DNA of 64,000 nucleotides from Bacillus sp. FJAT-45350 (GCF_002335805.1 NZ_NISU01000001.1:1062079-1126078), one strand, 5' to 3'; shown: positions 15,707 to 26,878, counted from the stretch's first letter. Program-made: numbers and translations. Notes: generated from the letters alone by a model not told the origin.

Positions 15707-16548
15707 TGTATTATGATGGTCTAACTGTATCAAACTTCAAAGAAAACACAGGAGATTTCGATAAAACGCTGCAACGAGAAATTAACTTGGCTAAAAATAT
15801 CCAATCAAAATTACTAAATGGGAATACTCCCACTCTCGAAAAGGGGGAAGTCATTGGTTCTTCACTTCCGGCTAGGTTAATTGGGGGCGATTATTATGAT
15901 TTTTATCCATTGGTCAATGGCAAAATTCGCATCGTCATTGGCGATGTAATGGGAAAAGGGATTCCGGCTGCTATGCTGATGATTTTGACGAGAGGCGCTT
16001 TCCGCACAGCTGCAGAAAGTATGTCAAGTCCTGGAGATACGTTAACAGCTATGAACCAAGCATTATATAGAGATTTAAGGACGCTGAAGTCGTTCGTTAC
16101 ATTATTTTGTGCAGATTGGGACCCGGAGACTGAATTATTAACTTATGCAAATGCAGGTCATAACATGCCGCTATATATTAACGGGAAGGACCGAACGGTG
16201 ACATTACTTCCTAAAGCTAAAGGAGTTATGGTCGGGGGACTGCCAAATCAAGTTTATAAAGAAGAAACAATTAAGTTGGGCAACAATGATACAGTATTTT
16301 TTTATACGGATGGGATTGTAGAAGCACAAAACCAAGAGGGACAACAGTATCAACTAGAAAGACTAACTAAGACATTACTTGATCATCAAGATAATGGTGT
16401 AGGCGAAATGGAGAAGAGTGTTATTAACTCTATTTATGAGTTTACGGATGGAGCGCCACAAAAAGATGATATCACAATGGTCGTATTGAAATTAAGTTAT
16501 GAGAATTCAAACATTACAAGCTTAAATTCACCAGTAATAAACGTATAG
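15706..16548 (+). CDS. PP2C-type (RsbU/SpoIIE) serine phosphatase
   Basis: A 280-residue enzyme. The first 35 residues are a helical RsbU-type linker (LQREINLAKNIQSKLL). The PP2C_2 domain spans about 40-270 with metal-binding aspartates in GGDYYDF (Asp62), GDVMGKG (Asp80), YTDGIVEA and DDITMVVLK. It has no N-terminal sensor of its own, so an external partner, plausibly the HAMP receptor, should activate it. The ATG at 15706 is preferred over GTG 15703 because GGGGAGG lies 8 bases upstream. It overlaps the STAS gene by one base. It should dephosphorylate one or both STAS proteins of the operon. Confidence 0.88.
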   Translation: MYYDGLTVSNFKENTGDFDKTLQREINLAKNIQSKLLNGNTPTLEKGEVIGSSLPARLIGGDYYDFYPLVNGKIRIVIGDVMGKGIPAAMLMILTRGAFRTAAESMSSPGDTLTAMNQALYRDLRTLKSFVTLFCADWDPETELLTYANAGHNMPLYINGKDRTVTLLPKAKGVMVGGLPNQVYKEETIKLGNNDTVFFYTDGIVEAQNQEGQQYQLERLTKTLLDHQDNGVGEMEKSVINSIYEFTDGAPQKDDITMVVLKLSYENSNITSLNSPVINV

Positions 16549-16559
16549 GTGGGATAAGT

Positions 16560-18638
16560 ATGCGAAGCATTGTTTCAAAAGGCAAAGATATTAAGGAAGC
16601 TATTAATCTAGGATTATCTTTACTGGATGTAACTATAAATGATGTAAACATTGAGATAGTACAACATGAAACGAAGGGTTTTTTTAGAATAGGCTCTAAA
16701 GAAGCTGTCGTTAAACTGGTTAAATTACAAACCGATTCTTTAAATATAAAATCTGAGAATCAGGTGAGCGATCGATTTGACTTACTTGAAAGCGTAATTT
16801 CAACTATTCCAGATGAGAAAATTAATTTGGTTAAAACAGACATCGAAGAACCAATTGTGAAAGAGTTCAATGAAACATCTGACCATTTATCAGGAAAGGT
16901 GTGGGTTACAAACGGAGTGTTACACTGCCAGGCGTCCCCAGTACAATTTCCTATGATTAGTACTACAGAAGGTATTAAACTCTATAAAAACAATCAAGAA
17001 CTTAAAGAGAAGACACATATCGTAACAGATAAAGATATTTATGAACTAAAAGTCGAAAATGAAGAGATCCAAACGATATGGAGTGTAAAGATGGACCCTG
17101 AGAAATTAAAAGTGTTTCTACAGGTTGAGCCGGGATTTATAATTACACGAAGCATCCCAGATATAGAAGCTGAATATCACATTAATTTATATGTAGAAGA
17201 AGTAAAGGAAGTTTATAACCACTTAACTTACGAAGCAATTATAGAGAAACTGCAGTCACTTAGGGTCATTCATGGATTTAATCAGAGTGAAATCATGAAA
17301 GCCATGGAAACTAAAGTTTCTGGCACGTTTGAAATTGCCACGGGGATTGAACCAAAACAAGGAAAAGGTGGTTGGGTTGAAGCAAAGATTGATTTAGAAA
17401 CACATGTTGGACCTAAAGAATCAGAAGATGGAAGTGTCAATTTTAGAGAAATAAAAACGATTCCTAATGTGACTAGAGGACAAGTTGTTGCGATTGTTCA
17501 TCCTCCTGTTGCTGGTCAACATGGTTATACGGTTACCAATGAGCCACTACCAGCAAAACAAACGTTTCCAGTTAAGTTGAACTTGGGGAGAGGTATTTCG
17601 TTAGTTGAGGATAAACTTGTATCAACTGAATCAGGACGTCCTCAAATTGAGAAGAGGGGTCAGTTAGTGAAAGTGGCTATCATGCAAAAGTTAACTCATC
17701 GGGGAGATGTTAATTTAACCTCAGGAAACATTCACTTTAAGGGTGATGTAGAAGTAACCGGAAATATTGAGGGTGGAATGCTTGTTGAAGCTGGTGGTGA
17801 CATCATTGTTCATAAGGAAATCAATAGAGCAAACCTCACAGCTTCAGGGGCTATCATATCATATGGGACTGTTATTGGTTCAGAATTATCAGCAGGTAAA
17901 AATAATATGCTGATTGCAGAATTGGGTCATATACTTGGCTCACTTCACCAACAAACTGAGAAAATAATTGTAGTAATCAATCAACTGATTCAATCGCCTG
18001 CTTTTAAAAATACTGATTTCACAAGAGGTGGCTTACAACCAGTCATACGTATTTTACTAGAGAAAAAGTTTAAGAACTTTCCACCATTAGCTAAGAGATA
18101 TGTTGATGTTATTCGAAAAGCAGATGGTTATTTAGAGGATGGGGAGTGGAGGAATCTATCGCTGAATTTAAGACAACTATTTCTAACCCTATCAAATGAA
18201 CAAACGTCTTTAGAAAGAATAAAGGATTTATCTCACAAGATGAAAGAGTTACATGAGCTAAGTATAACTCCTGTAGAACCAGATTCATATATGATCATAC
18301 CAAGTGTTTCAAATAGTCATCTCTACTGTAGCGGGAATGTAAAGATACTTGGACAAGGGTGTGTGAATACGAAAATTCATGCCGGTGGAGAAATTCATAT
18401 AAAGGGGATTATCCGTGGAGGAGAAGTATATGGAAAGTTGGGAGCTATTATAAATGAAGCTGGAGCTGAAATAGGAACAGCGACTGTAATTGCAGTTCCA
18501 CATGATCAAAAAATAATGATCGATAAGGCAATGGAAGGAGTCACTATTAGGATTGGTAATGTAAAATATATATTTAAAGAAACAAGGTATCATATTCAAG
18601 CTTATCTTGATAAAAATGACCGTATTATCTTTGAATAA
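16560..18638 (+). CDS. FapA/DUF342-family protein with Jag N-terminal domain
   Basis: A 692-residue protein. Residues 1-55 match the Jag_N domain (VSKGKDIKEAINLGLSLL... KGFFRIGSKEA). The rest is the FapA (DUF342) region with right-handed beta-helix-like repeats (GDVNLTSGNIHFKGDVEVTG, GGDIIVHKEI, GGEIHIKGIIRGGEV) and a helical insertion near 465-560. FapA homologs are linked to polar flagellum assembly in Vibrio and occur beside motility genes in Firmicutes; their biochemistry is unknown. Placement inside a c-di-GMP-controlled partner-switching operon suggests that it is the effector or localisation scaffold of the module (inference). ATG 16560 follows GGTGGG. Confidence 0.82.
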   Translation: MRSIVSKGKDIKEAINLGLSLLDVTINDVNIEIVQHETKGFFRIGSKEAVVKLVKLQTDSLNIKSENQVSDRFDLLESVISTIPDEKINLVKTDIEEPIVKEFNETSDHLSGKVWVTNGVLHCQASPVQFPMISTTEGIKLYKNNQELKEKTHIVTDKDIYELKVENEEIQTIWSVKMDPEKLKVFLQVEPGFIITRSIPDIEAEYHINLYVEEVKEVYNHLTYEAIIEKLQSLRVIHGFNQSEIMKAMETKVSGTFEIATGIEPKQGKGGWVEAKIDLETHVGPKESEDGSVNFREIKTIPNVTRGQVVAIVHPPVAGQHGYTVTNEPLPAKQTFPVKLNLGRGISLVEDKLVSTESGRPQIEKRGQLVKVAIMQKLTHRGDVNLTSGNIHFKGDVEVTGNIEGGMLVEAGGDIIVHKEINRANLTASGAIISYGTVIGSELSAGKNNMLIAELGHILGSLHQQTEKIIVVINQLIQSPAFKNTDFTRGGLQPVIRILLEKKFKNFPPLAKRYVDVIRKADGYLEDGEWRNLSLNLRQLFLTLSNEQTSLERIKDLSHKMKELHELSITPVEPDSYMIIPSVSNSHLYCSGNVKILGQGCVNTKIHAGGEIHIKGIIRGGEVYGKLGAIINEAGAEIGTATVIAVPHDQKIMIDKAMEGVTIRIGNVKYIFKETRYHIQAYLDKNDRIIFE

Positions 18639-18653
18639 AAATGGGGGTAGAGT

Positions 18654-18965
18654 ATGATCAGTTTCTCAACAAAAATAATGAATGAATCCCTTGTAGTAAA
18701 ACTTAAGGGAGATTTAGATATTGATAGCACGGAAGTAGTTGAATTAGAGCTAATGACTACATTGAAGTCGTTTCAAACAGTTATAATCGATTTTGAGGAT
18801 GTTCCATTTATTGACTCTTCTGGAATAGGGTTATTATTAAGCACTGTTCAAACTTTAAACGACCAGGGAGTAAAAGTAACGATTAGTAATGTAAGAAAAG
18901 AAGTTATGGATATCTTTGAATTGTTACAAATACCAGATATTCTAGGTGACGGTGTATTTTTGTAA
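18654..18965 (+). CDS. Second STAS-domain anti-sigma factor antagonist
   Basis: A 103-residue STAS protein with the phosphorylation site Ser55 in IDSSGIGLLL. It is divergent from the first STAS protein of the operon, so the module has two possible substrates for one HATPase and one phosphatase, as in branched partner-switching systems. ATG 18654 follows ATGGGGGTAG. It is the last gene before a strong terminator. Confidence 0.88.
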   Translation: MISFSTKIMNESLVVKLKGDLDIDSTEVVELELMTTLKSFQTVIIDFEDVPFIDSSGIGLLLSTVQTLNDQGVKVTISNVRKEVMDIFELLQIPDILGDGVFL

Positions 18966-19044
18966 TCATGAATAAAGACAAAGGTTTCTCAATGGCCAAA
19001 GGGGAATGAAGTATACACTGATAGAAATCATACGAGGATTTGTT

Positions 19045-19097
19045 AACAAAAAGGGCGCTGAAAGAAGTAAAACGATACTTTTTTCAGCGCCTTTGTT
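19045..19097. terminator. Bidirectional terminator ending the riboswitch operon
   Basis: AACAAAAAGGGCGCTGAAA pairs with TTTCAGCGCCTTTGTT (three unpaired bases on one side). A/T tracts on both flanks serve the operon on the plus strand and the small membrane gene on the minus strand. Confidence 0.85.
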
Positions 19098-19148
19098 ATT
19101 GGAGTAATAATTCACCACACTAGTTCAAAGTCTTGGTCTTGAAATATT

Positions 19149-19358
19149 CTATTCTTTCACACAAGAAACTGGAGACCATAGATTCTTCTTCTCTATTACC
19201 ACAGTTCCTCCATTATCTAAGTTTTCAAAGCACTTCTCTATAATAAGTTTATTGGCTTGATGATGTGTATTAATCTTGTAAAACATGACACCGCCAATCG
19301 TAAGAATAGCGACACTTGCGATTATGATCATAATCGTATTCAATTTGTTTTTGTTCAA
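19149..19358 (-). CDS. Small single-pass membrane protein, function unknown
   Basis: A 69-residue protein: a short basic N-terminus, one membrane helix (about 8-27, TIMIIIASVAILTIGGVMFY) and a 40-residue outer or cytosolic tail with two cysteines (CFENL and SCVKE). The start is TTG 19358 with AAGGAG 9 bases upstream. It resembles the small secreted or anchored hypothetical proteins common in Bacillaceae. No function is proposed. Confidence 0.7.
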   Translation of the reverse strand: MNKNKLNTIMIIIASVAILTIGGVMFYKINTHHQANKLIIEKCFENLDNGGTVVIEKKNLWSPVSCVKE

Positions 19359-19429
19359 TTATGACATCTCCTTCCACTTTATCAAGATTAGCATATAGAT
19401 AGAGTAAAAGGCTACAGGGGTAGATATCT

Positions 19430-20665
19430 ATGGACAAACAAAATAGCCGGTTTAGGTGGGTTGTATTTGCTTCTGTATTGTTTACTTATTTATTAATGTC
19501 TAGCCAACGAACGGCTCCAGGGTTGATAACCGATCAAATCATGTTAGATTTTAATGTAACAGCAACAACGATTGGGTTATTGATAAGTATTCAATTTTTT
19601 GTGTACACCGGACTGCAAATTCCAATGGGGTTTTTGGCGGATCGCTATGGACCGAATTTTTTTCTTATTATGGGAGCGATGCTGACAGGTATAGGAACTA
19701 TCATTTATAGCCTTGGCACGCATGAATGGATTTTATTCTTTGCCAGAGTTTTGATCGGGACGGGGGATGCGACCATCTGGGTTAATATGGTGTTAATATT
19801 GAGCCACTGGTTTAATGCTAAGGAGTTTACTAAGTTAATTGGTATTACAGCAATGACAGGAAGCCTCGGCTTTCTTTTGGCGACTGTTCCATTCTCTTTG
19901 TTAATTGACTTCCTAGGATGGAGGACAGCGTTTTTTTCAGCAGGACTACTTTTATGCTTATGTGCGATTCTCCTATATTTTGTACTATTAGAAAAACCAA
20001 AAGAAAAATTATTTATGAAAGGTGAAGTTCAACGAGAAAAATCCTTGGTTCTACTGCGAAGAATTTTTTCAACTCGGCAAGCGTGGGCGTTATTTCTTTG
20101 TCACTTTGGGATTGTCGGAACGTATGTTGGCTTTATTAGTTCGTGGGGAGTACCATATGGAATGGATGTATATGGAATGACACGTGCGGATGCCAGTCAG
20201 CTTATGATGCTCGGTCTAATCGGGGCACTTATTGGTGCTCCTCTCGGTAGTTGGATTTCTAGTCAATTAGGTACAATAAAACGGCCGTATGTTGTTGTTC
20301 ACATCATTCTATTATTGAGTTGGTCAATCTTCCTTTTATTTAATGGGAATCCTCCATTTTATTTGTTAACGACTCTTTTCTTTATTATTGGTCTAGCATA
20401 TGGGGCAAATGCGTTAACATTTGCTGCTGTTCGCCAATCTTTTCCGATAAGAGAATCAGGCATTGTATCTGGGTTTGCGAATACAGGTGGATTCTTAAGC
20501 GCCGTATTACTTCCTAGTATTTTTGGGAGAGTATTGGATCATGTTCAAGCTGTATCCGGTAGCATTAGCAATGGCTATTATTATGGATTCATCACTCCAG
20601 TTATCTTCTCAATGATTGGTTTGATTGGAGTACTTTTAATTAATGAAAAACGTCAGTCACAGTAA
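19430..20665 (+). CDS. Major facilitator superfamily transporter
   Basis: A 411-residue integral membrane protein with about 12 membrane helices. The MFS motif between helices 2 and 3 is GFLADRYGPNFFL, and a basic central loop lies at about residues 185-215 (KPKEKLFMKGEVQREK). The overall style is that of organic-anion/NarK-like or sugar-phosphate permeases, but the substrate is undetermined. ATG 19430 follows AGGGGT. It is a single gene with a weak terminator after it. Confidence 0.85.
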   Translation: MDKQNSRFRWVVFASVLFTYLLMSSQRTAPGLITDQIMLDFNVTATTIGLLISIQFFVYTGLQIPMGFLADRYGPNFFLIMGAMLTGIGTIIYSLGTHEWILFFARVLIGTGDATIWVNMVLILSHWFNAKEFTKLIGITAMTGSLGFLLATVPFSLLIDFLGWRTAFFSAGLLLCLCAILLYFVLLEKPKEKLFMKGEVQREKSLVLLRRIFSTRQAWALFLCHFGIVGTYVGFISSWGVPYGMDVYGMTRADASQLMMLGLIGALIGAPLGSWISSQLGTIKRPYVVVHIILLLSWSIFLLFNGNPPFYLLTTLFFIIGLAYGANALTFAAVRQSFPIRESGIVSGFANTGGFLSAVLLPSIFGRVLDHVQAVSGSISNGYYYGFITPVIFSMIGLIGVLLINEKRQSQ

Positions 20666-20716
20666 TAGTTAGATATATTATGGATTTCCCGGAGCTACAA
20701 ATGAATAGAAAACTAC

Positions 20717-20757
20717 TAATGGGGCCCTTCATGTTGTATAGATTGGGTCCTTTTTTC
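20717..20757 (+). terminator. Probable terminator after the MFS gene
   Basis: GGGCCC pairs with GGGTCC (one G-U pair) and is followed by T6. The stem is short. Confidence 0.45.
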
Positions 20758-20910
20758 ATTAAAAGTATTATAGGTGAATGTGGAATTCATTCCTAAATTA
20801 GGTTAAAGTAATACTATGATCGAACATGGTGATTTCTATACAACTTGTGAAAATATTCGGACGTGTATAGATTTTCAACATGTTGTACAAATAAGGAGGC
20901 AAACTTAAAA

Positions 20911-21183
20911 ATGGCAAATTTTGCAGCAATTTTATACATGGTAGATGAAGAAAAGAATAAGGAATATCGTCCACAACACCTAGAATACCTTTCTACATTA
21001 GAAAATGAGGGGAAAATCATTGCCAAGGGCCCATTCGTGGATGGAGCAGGTGGTTTAGTAGTGTATAAAGCAGAATCCTTACAAGAGGCCCAAGAATTAG
21101 CAGAGAAAGATCCATACGTTGCACTAGGGGCTCGTCGACTAGAATTACATGAGTGGAATGCTAGCTTTGCTTCACAGAATTAA
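20911..21183 (+). CDS. YciI-family protein
   Basis: A 90-residue protein with the ferredoxin-like YciI fold: YRPQHLEYLSTLENEGKIIAKGPFVDGAGGLVVYKA..., including the conserved His and the GPF...GG turn, and the late DPYV...LE segment. The ATG at 20911 is chosen because AAGGAGG lies at 20893-20899. The earlier in-frame ATG lacks a ribosome site. Family members are small cytosolic proteins or enzyme domains of mostly unknown role. Confidence 0.85.
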   Translation: MANFAAILYMVDEEKNKEYRPQHLEYLSTLENEGKIIAKGPFVDGAGGLVVYKAESLQEAQELAEKDPYVALGARRLELHEWNASFASQN

Positions 21184-21215
21184 GTTATTATCTAATAACT
21201 GATTTCAATCAAAAT

Positions 21216-21256
21216 AAAACGTGAAAACCCCATACTTTCAGTGGTTTTTCACGTTT
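21216..21256 (+). terminator. Terminator after the YciI gene
   Basis: AAACGTGAAAACC pairs with GGTTTTTCACGTTT over 12-13 bp, followed by ATTTT. Confidence 0.8.
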
Positions 21257-21314
21257 ATTTTGCTTATAGTAACTTTATCATTTTTATTTAAAAATTATTG
21301 GAGTTGACGTTCTA

Positions 21315-21983
21315 TTGATACATAAAAAAAGATTCTGGCTAGGTATTTCTATTTTTCTAATTTCTTTTATTCTCATTTTTCCCTTTCCACATCATGCCCC
21401 TTTAGGAGAAAGTATATTTAAATTACTTGGCATTCCACCTTATTCTAGGATGGTAACAGAAACTGGATTGCATTATGTCGGTCTTACAAGCATTCTGCTA
21501 TTATTCATCAGTCTCTTTATACTTAATTCCGCTTGTCACAAATGGAACACACGCATCATAGTCGGAAGTGTTGTGACTTATTTTCTTTTACCGATGATTA
21601 TCATCTCAACATACCAAATGACCGTAGCTTCAAGTATTTATGCGTTATCCTATGAACGTAATATGAGTGAGTGCACATACGCTACTGATGAATCTAAACT
21701 AGAAAAAAAGATAGAGTGCTTACTTCCAATAATAAATAACCGAAATAAGGAGATTTCCTTTGAGATTGAATTACGAGAAAGAAAATTTGAAGACGTACCG
21801 AGCTATTCACTTCTCAATCAAGCTGGACCCCATATCGTAACTCTTTATCATAGAGAAGAAAAGGTAATTAAGCTAGTAGCGGTTATTGATATCTCCAATC
21901 AAGAGAACTATTATTACTCTGGAACTGCGAAAGGGATCGATATTATATTGAGAGATTCGAATGGGAATGAGAGAAGACTGTAG
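21315..21983 (+). CDS. Membrane protein of unknown function
   Basis: A 222-residue protein with three membrane helices at about 7-24, 53-70 and 79-105. A hydrophilic C-terminal domain of about 110 residues follows, predicted beta-rich (ISFEIELRERKF, HIVTLYHREEKVIKLVAVIDIS). The start is TTG 21315 with GGAG at 21300-21303. I do not recognise the family. It stands alone between two terminators. Confidence 0.65.
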   Translation: MIHKKRFWLGISIFLISFILIFPFPHHAPLGESIFKLLGIPPYSRMVTETGLHYVGLTSILLLFISLFILNSACHKWNTRIIVGSVVTYFLLPMIIISTYQMTVASSIYALSYERNMSECTYATDESKLEKKIECLLPIINNRNKEISFEIELRERKFEDVPSYSLLNQAGPHIVTLYHREEKVIKLVAVIDISNQENYYYSGTAKGIDIILRDSNGNERRL

Positions 21984-22125
21984 GGTTTTTCAGGGTCAGT
22001 CTTGATCATTACAGATATTTCTATTGAACAAGGGGCAAAATCAAGAAAAAAATATAACTGATAAAGAAAAGCAACTTGCGCATATGATATAATCATCATA
22101 GTAGATTTAAAAAAGAGGTGATTAA

Positions 22126-22368
22126 ATGGATAATGAACAGGTTCTCAAAATCATCTTAGAACGATTTGATAAAGTAGACCTTCAGTTTAAAGAGGTGTTA
22201 AATAGACTTGACAAAATAGAAAAAAGCCAACAAGAAGATGTTAAAGGTACTCTTCATTTAATTTCTAAGAAGGTTGACGGAATTATGTATGACGTTGATT
22301 ATTTAAGTGAAAAAACAGGGAAACACGATACAAAAATTAATAGTCTCGAGAAGAGAATTCAGTCCTAA
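22126..22368 (+). CDS. Small coiled-coil protein, unknown function
   Basis: An 80-residue, almost wholly helical protein with heptad spacing of hydrophobic residues (ILERFDKVDLQFKEVLNRL, and VDYLSEKTGKHDTKINSLEKRI). AGAGGTGAT lies 5 bases before ATG 22126. The stop codon is built into the terminator stem. Similar short coiled coils occur in Bacillus phage and mobile regions, but no specific match is claimed. Confidence 0.7.
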   Translation: MDNEQVLKIILERFDKVDLQFKEVLNRLDKIEKSQQEDVKGTLHLISKKVDGIMYDVDYLSEKTGKHDTKINSLEKRIQS

Positions 22369-22387
22369 CACAAGGACTGAATTTTTA
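22356..22387 (+). terminator. Terminator overlapping the coiled-coil gene stop codon
   Basis: A perfect 11-bp stem AATTCAGTCCT / AGGACTGAATT with a 6-base loop, then TTTAATT. Confidence 0.85.
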
Positions 22388-22500
22388 ATTTCAGAAAAAT
22401 TTATTGTATTCATGCTATTAAAAAAGTGTGAAAAACTAATATTTGGAGATGCAAGAAGGAACGAGTTAGCGAATTTTGTCGAAATGCAAATATACTGAGG

Positions 22501-22570
22501 GTTTCGCAAATAAAAATGAGATTTCGCAAAAATATCTCGTTTTTCGCAAATAAAATATAAGTCGCAAATA
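22501..22570. repeat. Four-copy, 20-base-period TCGCAAATAA repeat
   Basis: The core CGCAAA occurs at 22505, 22525, 22545 and 22563, each inside TTTCGCAAATAA-like units, giving spacings of 20, 20 and 18 bases. The second and third units also form GAGAT/ATCTC. The array abuts the next hairpin. It lies in a 360-base gap with no gene. Confidence 0.6.
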
Positions 22571-22603
22571 AGGCCGCTGAAAATCACACTTTTCAGCGGC
22601 CTT
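22570..22603. terminator. Perfect 14-bp hairpin (orphan bidirectional terminator)
   Basis: AAGGCCGCTGAAAA pairs exactly with TTTTCAGCGGCCTT, with a 6-base loop. No gene ends immediately before it, so it may be a relic or belong with the adjacent repeat array. Confidence 0.7.
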
Positions 22604-22704
22604 GTTGAATTGTAATGATAAGCTGTTAATTCTATAAATTTAGATTTGTTATATCATTCTCCGCTCTGATTTACGAATGATACTTTATAAAAAGAGTAAT
22701 TTAG

Positions 22705-24189
<1,485 letters not shown>

Positions 24190-24201
24190 AGGACCTATAC
24201 A

Positions 24202-24231
24202 AAAGAAGAATGCTTATTAGCATTCTTCTTT
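24202..24231. terminator. Terminator between GH1 gene and convergent small gene
   Basis: A perfect 13-bp stem AAAGAAGAATGCT / AGCATTCTTCTTT with a TATT loop. T- and A-rich flanks could serve both strands. Confidence 0.85.
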
Positions 24232-24250
24232 ATGTATTTTAACGAATAAT

Positions 24251-24490
24251 TTAGTTCTCTCTTAGGCTGACTAGAAGTTCTTTTATTTCAGATAGGTCTT
24301 CTTCAGTAAATTTCTGTTGGTTGTAATAGTCTTCTGCAGATGTTAACACGTCTGTCTCTAAATCTTCAAAGCGATAATCCAGAAACTTATGAAACATATG
24401 CTCTTGAAAAGAAGGGTCAGGATTAAATTTTTGTATGATTTGATAGAGTGTGGTCGGATTTAAGTCACGTACATTCGGTGAGTTAATCAA
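24251..24490 (-). CDS. Small acidic helical protein, unknown function
   Basis: A 79-residue cytosolic protein (LNPTTLYQIIQKFNPD, then an acidic helix EEDLSEIKELLVSL). The start is TTG 24490, with AAGGAGG at 24502-24508 on the minus strand. It lies convergent to the GH1 gene and divergent from ptsG. I do not recognise the family. Confidence 0.65.
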   Translation of the reverse strand: MINSPNVRDLNPTTLYQIIQKFNPDPSFQEHMFHKFLDYRFEDLETDVLTSAEDYYNQQKFTEEDLSEIKELLVSLREN

Positions 24491-24663
24491 TTATTCATTC
24501 GCCTCCTTATCATTTTACTTTAACTAATGATTAGCTTTTTCAAACATTTCACTTATTATTTGTTCATTTATTAGGGAAAATTTAGATCGCTCAAAAAGTA
24601 CATAGAATCCTTCATTAGACTAAAAATACGAAAATAAACGTAAAAAATGGAGGAACTAACATA

Positions 24664-26700
24664 ATGTTTAAAAACGTTTTTGGTACATTACAAAAAGTTG
24701 GTAAAGCATTAATGCTACCTGTTGCATTATTACCTGCTGCAGGTCTTCTACTAGCATTCGGTAATGCTTTTAAAAACCCAGATTTGTTAAGACGAATTCC
24801 AGCTTTAGAAGCCGGGTGGTTTCAACTAATAGCTGATGTTATGGAACAAGCGGGGGGAATTGTATTTGCGAATTTACCAATTCTCTTTGCCGTTGGTGTT
24901 GCGGTTGGCTTGGCTGGTGGAGATGGTGTTGCTGGTCTAGCAGCCTTAATTGGTTATCTCGTTATGAACGTAACGATGGGTGTTTTATTAGGAGTAACCG
25001 CAGATTCAATAGTAGCCGATCCATTCTCATACGCGAATGTGTTAGGGATTCCAACACTACAAACCGGCGTATTTGGAGGGATTATCATTGGTTTATTAGG
25101 GGCCTATATGTTTAATCGGTTTTACAATATTGAGTTACCTCAGTATTTAGGCTTCTTTGCTGGGAAGCGGTTTGTTCCAATTGCAACTGCAGTTTCTGCA
25201 CTTCTTCTAGGTATATTAATGATCTTTATTTGGCCTCCTGTCCAAGTCGGGTTAAATGCCTTTTCTTATGCGATGGTTGATGCAAACCGAACAGTATCAG
25301 CTCTTATCTTTGGTATTATTGAGCGAGCACTAATTCCATTTGGACTACATCATATTTTCTATGCTCCGTTCTGGTTTGAATTTGGACAATATACAGATAC
25401 CGCTGGTCAATTATGGCGTGGGGATCAGCGTATTTTCTTCGCTCAACTTCGAGATGGAGTGGAGCTTACTGCCGGAACGTTTATGACAGGGAAATTCCCA
25501 TTCATGATGTTTGGTCTTCCAGCTGCTGCATTAGCGATGTATCATATGGCAAAGCCTGAAAAGAAAAAAGTCGTTGCTGGTATTATGGGGTCAGCAGCTT
25601 TGACATCCTTTTTAACAGGGATTACAGAGCCGCTTGAATTTACCTTTTTATTCGTTGCACCAGTGTTATTTGCGATTCATGCAGTATTTGCTGGTTTGTC
25701 TTTTATGGTCATGCATATTTTAGATGTAAAAATAGGGATGACCTTTTCAGGTGGGGTTATCGATTATCTCTTATTCGGGGTACTTCCAAATCGTACCGCA
25801 TGGTGGCTAGTAATTCCAGTAGGTCTAGTCTTTTCAGTCATTTATTACTTTGGATTTAGATTTGCGATTAAGAAGTTCGATCTCAAAACACCAGGTCGCG
25901 AAGATGATGTCTCATCTGATAATGCGGTATCAGGACCTGTTGGAGATTTACCTTTTGAAGTCTTAGCTGGAATTGGCGGGAAAGATAACATTAAGCACTT
26001 GGATGCTTGTATTACTAGGCTTCGTATAGAAGTTCACGATATTAAGGGTGTTAACAAAGAACGATTAAAAGCTCTCGGAGCATCAGGAGTCCTTGAAGTA
26101 GGTAATAATATTCAAGCTATTTTTGGTCCTAAATCAGACATATTAAAAGGGCAAATTCAAGATATCATCAGTGGAAAAACTCCACAACCGGTAAAAAAAG
26201 ATGAAGAGCCAAAGGAAAGCAAACGACCGATTAGTGGAGATGATAGCTTTGAGTTTGTCTCTCCGATAAAGGGAAAAATTATTCCATTAGAAAAGGTTCC
26301 TGACCAAGTCTTTTCACAAAAAATGATGGGTGATGGCTTTGCGATTGAACCAACTGAAGGGATTGTCGTTTCTCCTGTAGACGGGAAAATAGTCAATTTA
26401 TTTCCGACAAAACATGCGATTGGAATTGAATCAAATGAAGGGATAGAAATCTTAATTCATTTTGGAATTGATACTGTGAATTTAAAAGGTGAAGGATTTG
26501 AGACGTTCGTAAAGCAAGGGGATGAAGTAACGAGCGGACAAAAGCTATTAGGAGTAAACATCGAGTATGTTAGTAGGTTTGTACCATCAGTTACGACTCC
26601 AATTATCTTTACGAACTTGCAAGAACAGCAACAACTTCAAATTCTAAAAGAAGGACCTGTAGAACTTGGAGAGAAAAATATAATTCAAATTAAGTCATGA
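24664..26700 (+). CDS. ptsG: PTS glucose transporter EIICBA
   Basis: A 678-residue fused phosphotransferase permease. EIIC (1-400, about ten membrane segments) carries the substrate-site run [12 protein letters not shown] (about 425-500) has the phosphorylated Cys449 in [13 protein letters not shown] (530-660) has the phosphorylated His599 in [10 protein letters not shown]. From memory, sequence agreement with B. subtilis PtsG is high throughout, so glucose is the likely substrate. The B. subtilis gene is controlled by GlcT antitermination, but I see no clear RAT/terminator pair in the 170 bases upstream. The ribosome site AAATGGAGG precedes ATG 24664. Confidence 0.92.
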   Translation: MFKNVFGTLQKVGKALMLPVALLPAAGLLLAFGNAFKNPDLLRRIPALEAGWFQLIADVMEQAGGIVFANLPILFAVGVAVGLAGGDGVAGLAALIGYLVMNVTMGVLLGVTADSIVADPFSYANVLGIPTLQTGVFGGIIIGLLGAYMFNRFYNIELPQYLGFFAGKRFVPIATAVSALLLGILMIFIWPPVQVGLNAFSYAMVDANRTVSALIFGIIERALIPFGLHHIFYAPFWFEFGQYTDTAGQLWRGDQRIFFAQLRDGVELTAGTFMTGKFPFMMFGLPAAALAMYHMAKPEKKKVVAGIMGSAALTSFLTGITEPLEFTFLFVAPVLFAIHAVFAGLSFMVMHILDVKIGMTFSGGVIDYLLFGVLPNRTAWWLVIPVGLVFSVIYYFGFRFAIKKFDLKTPGREDDVSSDNAVSGPVGDLPFEVLAGIGGKDNIKHLDACITRLRIEVHDIKGVNKERLKALGASGVLEVGNNIQAIFGPKSDILKGQIQDIISGKTPQPVKKDEEPKESKRPISGDDSFEFVSPIKGKIIPLEKVPDQVFSQKMMGDGFAIEPTEGIVVSPVDGKIVNLFPTKHAIGIESNEGIEILIHFGIDTVNLKGEGFETFVKQGDEVTSGQKLLGVNIEYVSRFVPSVTTPIIFTNLQEQQQLQILKEGPVELGEKNIIQIKS

Positions 26701-26736
26701 TAATTAAGGGTCAGCACAGGTAATCTTAAACTAATA

Positions 26737-26773
26737 AGAGCGCAAATCATTCGAGTGGTTTGCGCTCTATTTT
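26737..26773 (+). terminator. Terminator after ptsG
   Basis: A perfect 10-bp stem AGAGCGCAAA / TTTGCGCTCT with a 12-base loop, followed by ATTTTTG. Confidence 0.85.
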
Positions 26774-26878
26774 TGCTAATAGAACGTCTGACTTGAGATT
26801 TCCATTATTGATCCATTTAAGAATAATTAATGGTAGAATATAGATAGTGTTTCATTCAAGGCTAGGAGGAAGATGTCT

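Noticed and set aside
22470-22486. TTTTGTCGAAAT resembling a Spo0A box
   Set aside because: It lies in a repeat-rich gap without a promoter or gene arrangement that would use it; a 7-base core is expected by chance.
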